From Undaria pinnatifida (Eukaryota; Sar; Phaeophyceae; Laminariales; Alariaceae), in assembly GCA_012845835.1 (NCBI GenBank), contig JABAKD010000001.1:14385382-14449381 (forward strand): a DNA stretch of 64,000 nucleotides, in the 5' to 3' direction. Shown here piece after piece: positions 62,590-64,000 of the stretch. The position numbers and the translations under genes were made by a program. Position 1 is the stretch's first letter, and each line of letters begins with the position of its first letter. The notes below the pieces were generated by a model. It searched no databases, was not told where the DNA came from, and saw only the letters and a list, made by a program, of their open reading frames with translations.

Positions 62590-62712
62590 CTAGGTATCTA
62601 ACGAAGACTGTTTCAACTTCCTCCTCTTCTTCCTCTTTCTCCCCATTCCCGCTTCCTCTTTTTTCCTTCCTTTTTTTTTTCTTTCTTCGTTTCCATTTAT
62701 CTTCCCCTCCAG
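62590..62712 (+). promoter_or_regulatory. 3' splice site with a long pyrimidine tract
   Basis: Almost uninterrupted C/T from about 62615 to CTCCAG at 62712. It defines the start of the exon at 62713. Confidence 0.75.
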
Positions 62713-64000
62713 GAATATGTCGCGCACAACAGATGGACCGCCCTGCGCTCCCTCTACCCGACCAACAACCCTTGGTCGTCCCCTATTTTCCTCTACCTCA
62801 ACGACCCGGTCCTCGTCGCACCCCCCAACTCCTTAGTCCCATCGTCAGCCTCAGACTCCGCGTCGGACGCGTCTCCAGACATGTCGTCTTTCTATTCTTC
62901 TTTCTCCCCGGAAGGTTCGGGGAACATTCCTGGGGCTGGTGGCGGGAGTCGCAGCTACGATGGCGGCGGTGGTAATGTTGGTGGTGGTGGTGGTGGTGGA
63001 GGCGATTCTCCTCGCCCATGGCTCGTCTCTTCCTACTTGTCTCTCGGCGCGCAAGCGGTGGCGCAGCGTTACCTCTCCGTGGACTCGTGGTTGACGGGCA
63101 CAATCTCCCCACCCCCCGGGGCCGTGAGTGGACCGTCCCGGGGTAGACATGGTCAGGCTGCCGTATCTAACAGTGGTGGTGTTGGTGGTGTTGGTGCTGT
63201 TGATGCCGGTGGGGGTGTCGGTGTCGATGTTGGTGGTGGTGGTAACGTTGTTGTTGGTGGTGGTGTTGGCGGTGGTGGTGGTGGTAGTAGTGGTGGTGTT
63301 GGTGGTAGTGATGGTGGGGGTGGGGTTGGCGCCCGAGGTATCGGAGAAGCGGCAGGGGACGGCGACGTTGGGGAAGATGGACGCGTCTGCGTCAAGGATC
63401 CTGCCTCGGGCGGTTGCTTGGAGCACCGAATCGGTGGGTTTAGTGGAGACGGAGTGGGAGGAGAACCAGGAAGGAGAGATAATGGGGGGGGGGGAGAAGG
63501 AGCGAGCGGGGGGAGTCGGGGAGTTGGAGTTGGAGTAGGAGAAGCTGGAGGAGCGGGAAGAGGAGAGGGAGGAGGAGGAGGTGGAGGGGAAACGACAAGA
63601 GAAGGGGCAGAAGCAGGGGAAAGAGAAGGAACGGGAGCGGGAAAGGTGAGGGGAGACGAAGAAGTGGGAGAGGTGGTGGGAGACCAACAAAGAGAAAGAG
63701 GAGGAGCGGGGGTGCAAAGAGAAAAAGGAGAGGGAGAAGAGGCCAATGCTGACGAAGCGGCAGACCAACACGGGAACGCCTCCTCGCGCCAGCAGTGGAG
63801 TGGTTCGGACGGAGCTGGGGAGGGCGCTGGCGAGAAAAATGGGCGCATTTTCTTGGAGTTCTACGGACCTATCGTTGGCGTTTTTTCTGCTATTGGGTTT
63901 CCATCATGGCTAGCCGAGCTTGCGACTGTCGCGGCTACGCAGCTGTGTCCCCTCCTGGCGGCAGCACCTCTGCTGCGATTGAATCATTTCAAGACGGCCG
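62713..64000 (+). CDS. Partial gene, large exon running off the window
   Basis: About 100 bases of nearly pure pyrimidine end in CTTCCCCTCCAG at 62712, an excellent 3' splice site. The frame from 62713 stays open for 429 codons to the window end. It begins EYVAHNRWTALRSLYPTNNP, passes through Gly/Val and Gly/Glu low-complexity sequence, and becomes ordered again near the end: GRIFLEFYGPIVGVFSAIG then FPSWLAELATVAATQLCP, which looks membrane-associated. The first codon is complete, so the preceding exon should end in phase 0. I found no convincing 5' exon between 60420 and 62712. The family is not recognised. The long minus-strand frames here are antisense shadows of the Gly-rich stretch. Confidence 0.6.

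Larger units (their letters stand above)
60421..62712. other. Intergenic between RING gene and the last gene
   Basis: Contains CTG-rich sequence (60950-61600, partly duplicated), a GC palindrome, the hAT MITE at 61917-62141 and tRNA-box-like motifs near 60663 (TAGCTCGACGGGTAGA) and 61195 (minus-strand GGTTCGAATTCC). No complete tRNA folds by eye. A 236-codon minus-strand frame at 60959-61669 is low-complexity and unsupported. Confidence 0.4.

Overview
This window looks like nuclear DNA of a eukaryotic alga. My best inference is a brown alga or related ochrophyte: genes are split by GT-AG introns of 0.3-4 kb, proteins are rich in Gly, Ala and Pro, G/C homopolymers are very common, and repeat density is high. 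No marker gene fixes the species. There are no rRNA genes, CRISPR arrays or bacterial-style operons, and no convincing functional tRNA gene. Most long open frames are shadows inside G/C-rich repeats.

I support three protein genes. (1) A minus-strand gene of 11 exons runs from 25919 (ATG) to 8720 (stop). It encodes a protein of about 1,820 residues with a disordered N-terminal half, a PX (phosphoinositide-binding) domain at about 580-715, and a long Ala/Gly-rich C-terminal half with several hydrophobic, probably membrane-spanning, segments. All ten splice junctions agree in phase once one missing base is allowed in a run of 17 G in exon 10. (2) A plus-strand gene runs from 51959 to 60420 in six exons. 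It encodes a RING-finger protein, a likely E3 ubiquitin ligase of about 930 residues. Its RING is split by two introns and ends in a CPAGC motif. (3) A plus-strand gene enters at a strong 3' splice site at 62713 and runs off the window end. A further exon-like open frame lies at 5785-6202 on the minus strand.

The rest is intron and intergenic DNA made of repeats. Inside the PX gene nearly every intron has its own short tandem repeat: GACA/GGCA, TAGGG/CCATA, GTGAGTGAC, GGTTACG, GGGTC, GGGGT, CTCAAA, and an 18-copy 61-bp array. Next to at least eight exon-intron junctions of the two main genes lie partial tandem copies of the exon edge together with its splice site. This is the most unusual signal in the window.

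Mobile elements include hAT-type elements with 8-bp target duplications (1352-1588; 38834-39855, carrying a truncated BED-finger transposase frame; 61917-62141). There is a small Tc1/mariner-like MITE family with TA ends, 3' remnants of one LINE family (four places), and at least three tRNA-derived SINE-like families, one clearly from tRNA-Glu. There are also two inverted-repeat elements at 40457-41265 and 41341-42141, and a high-copy repeat built on a CAGCTGTGAGATCGAAG core with long poly-G/C tracts (34.8-36.1, 42.1-43.6, 47.5-47.9 and 58.2-58.5 kb). A degenerate CAACGG array of about 3.3 kb fills 2.3-5.6 kb.
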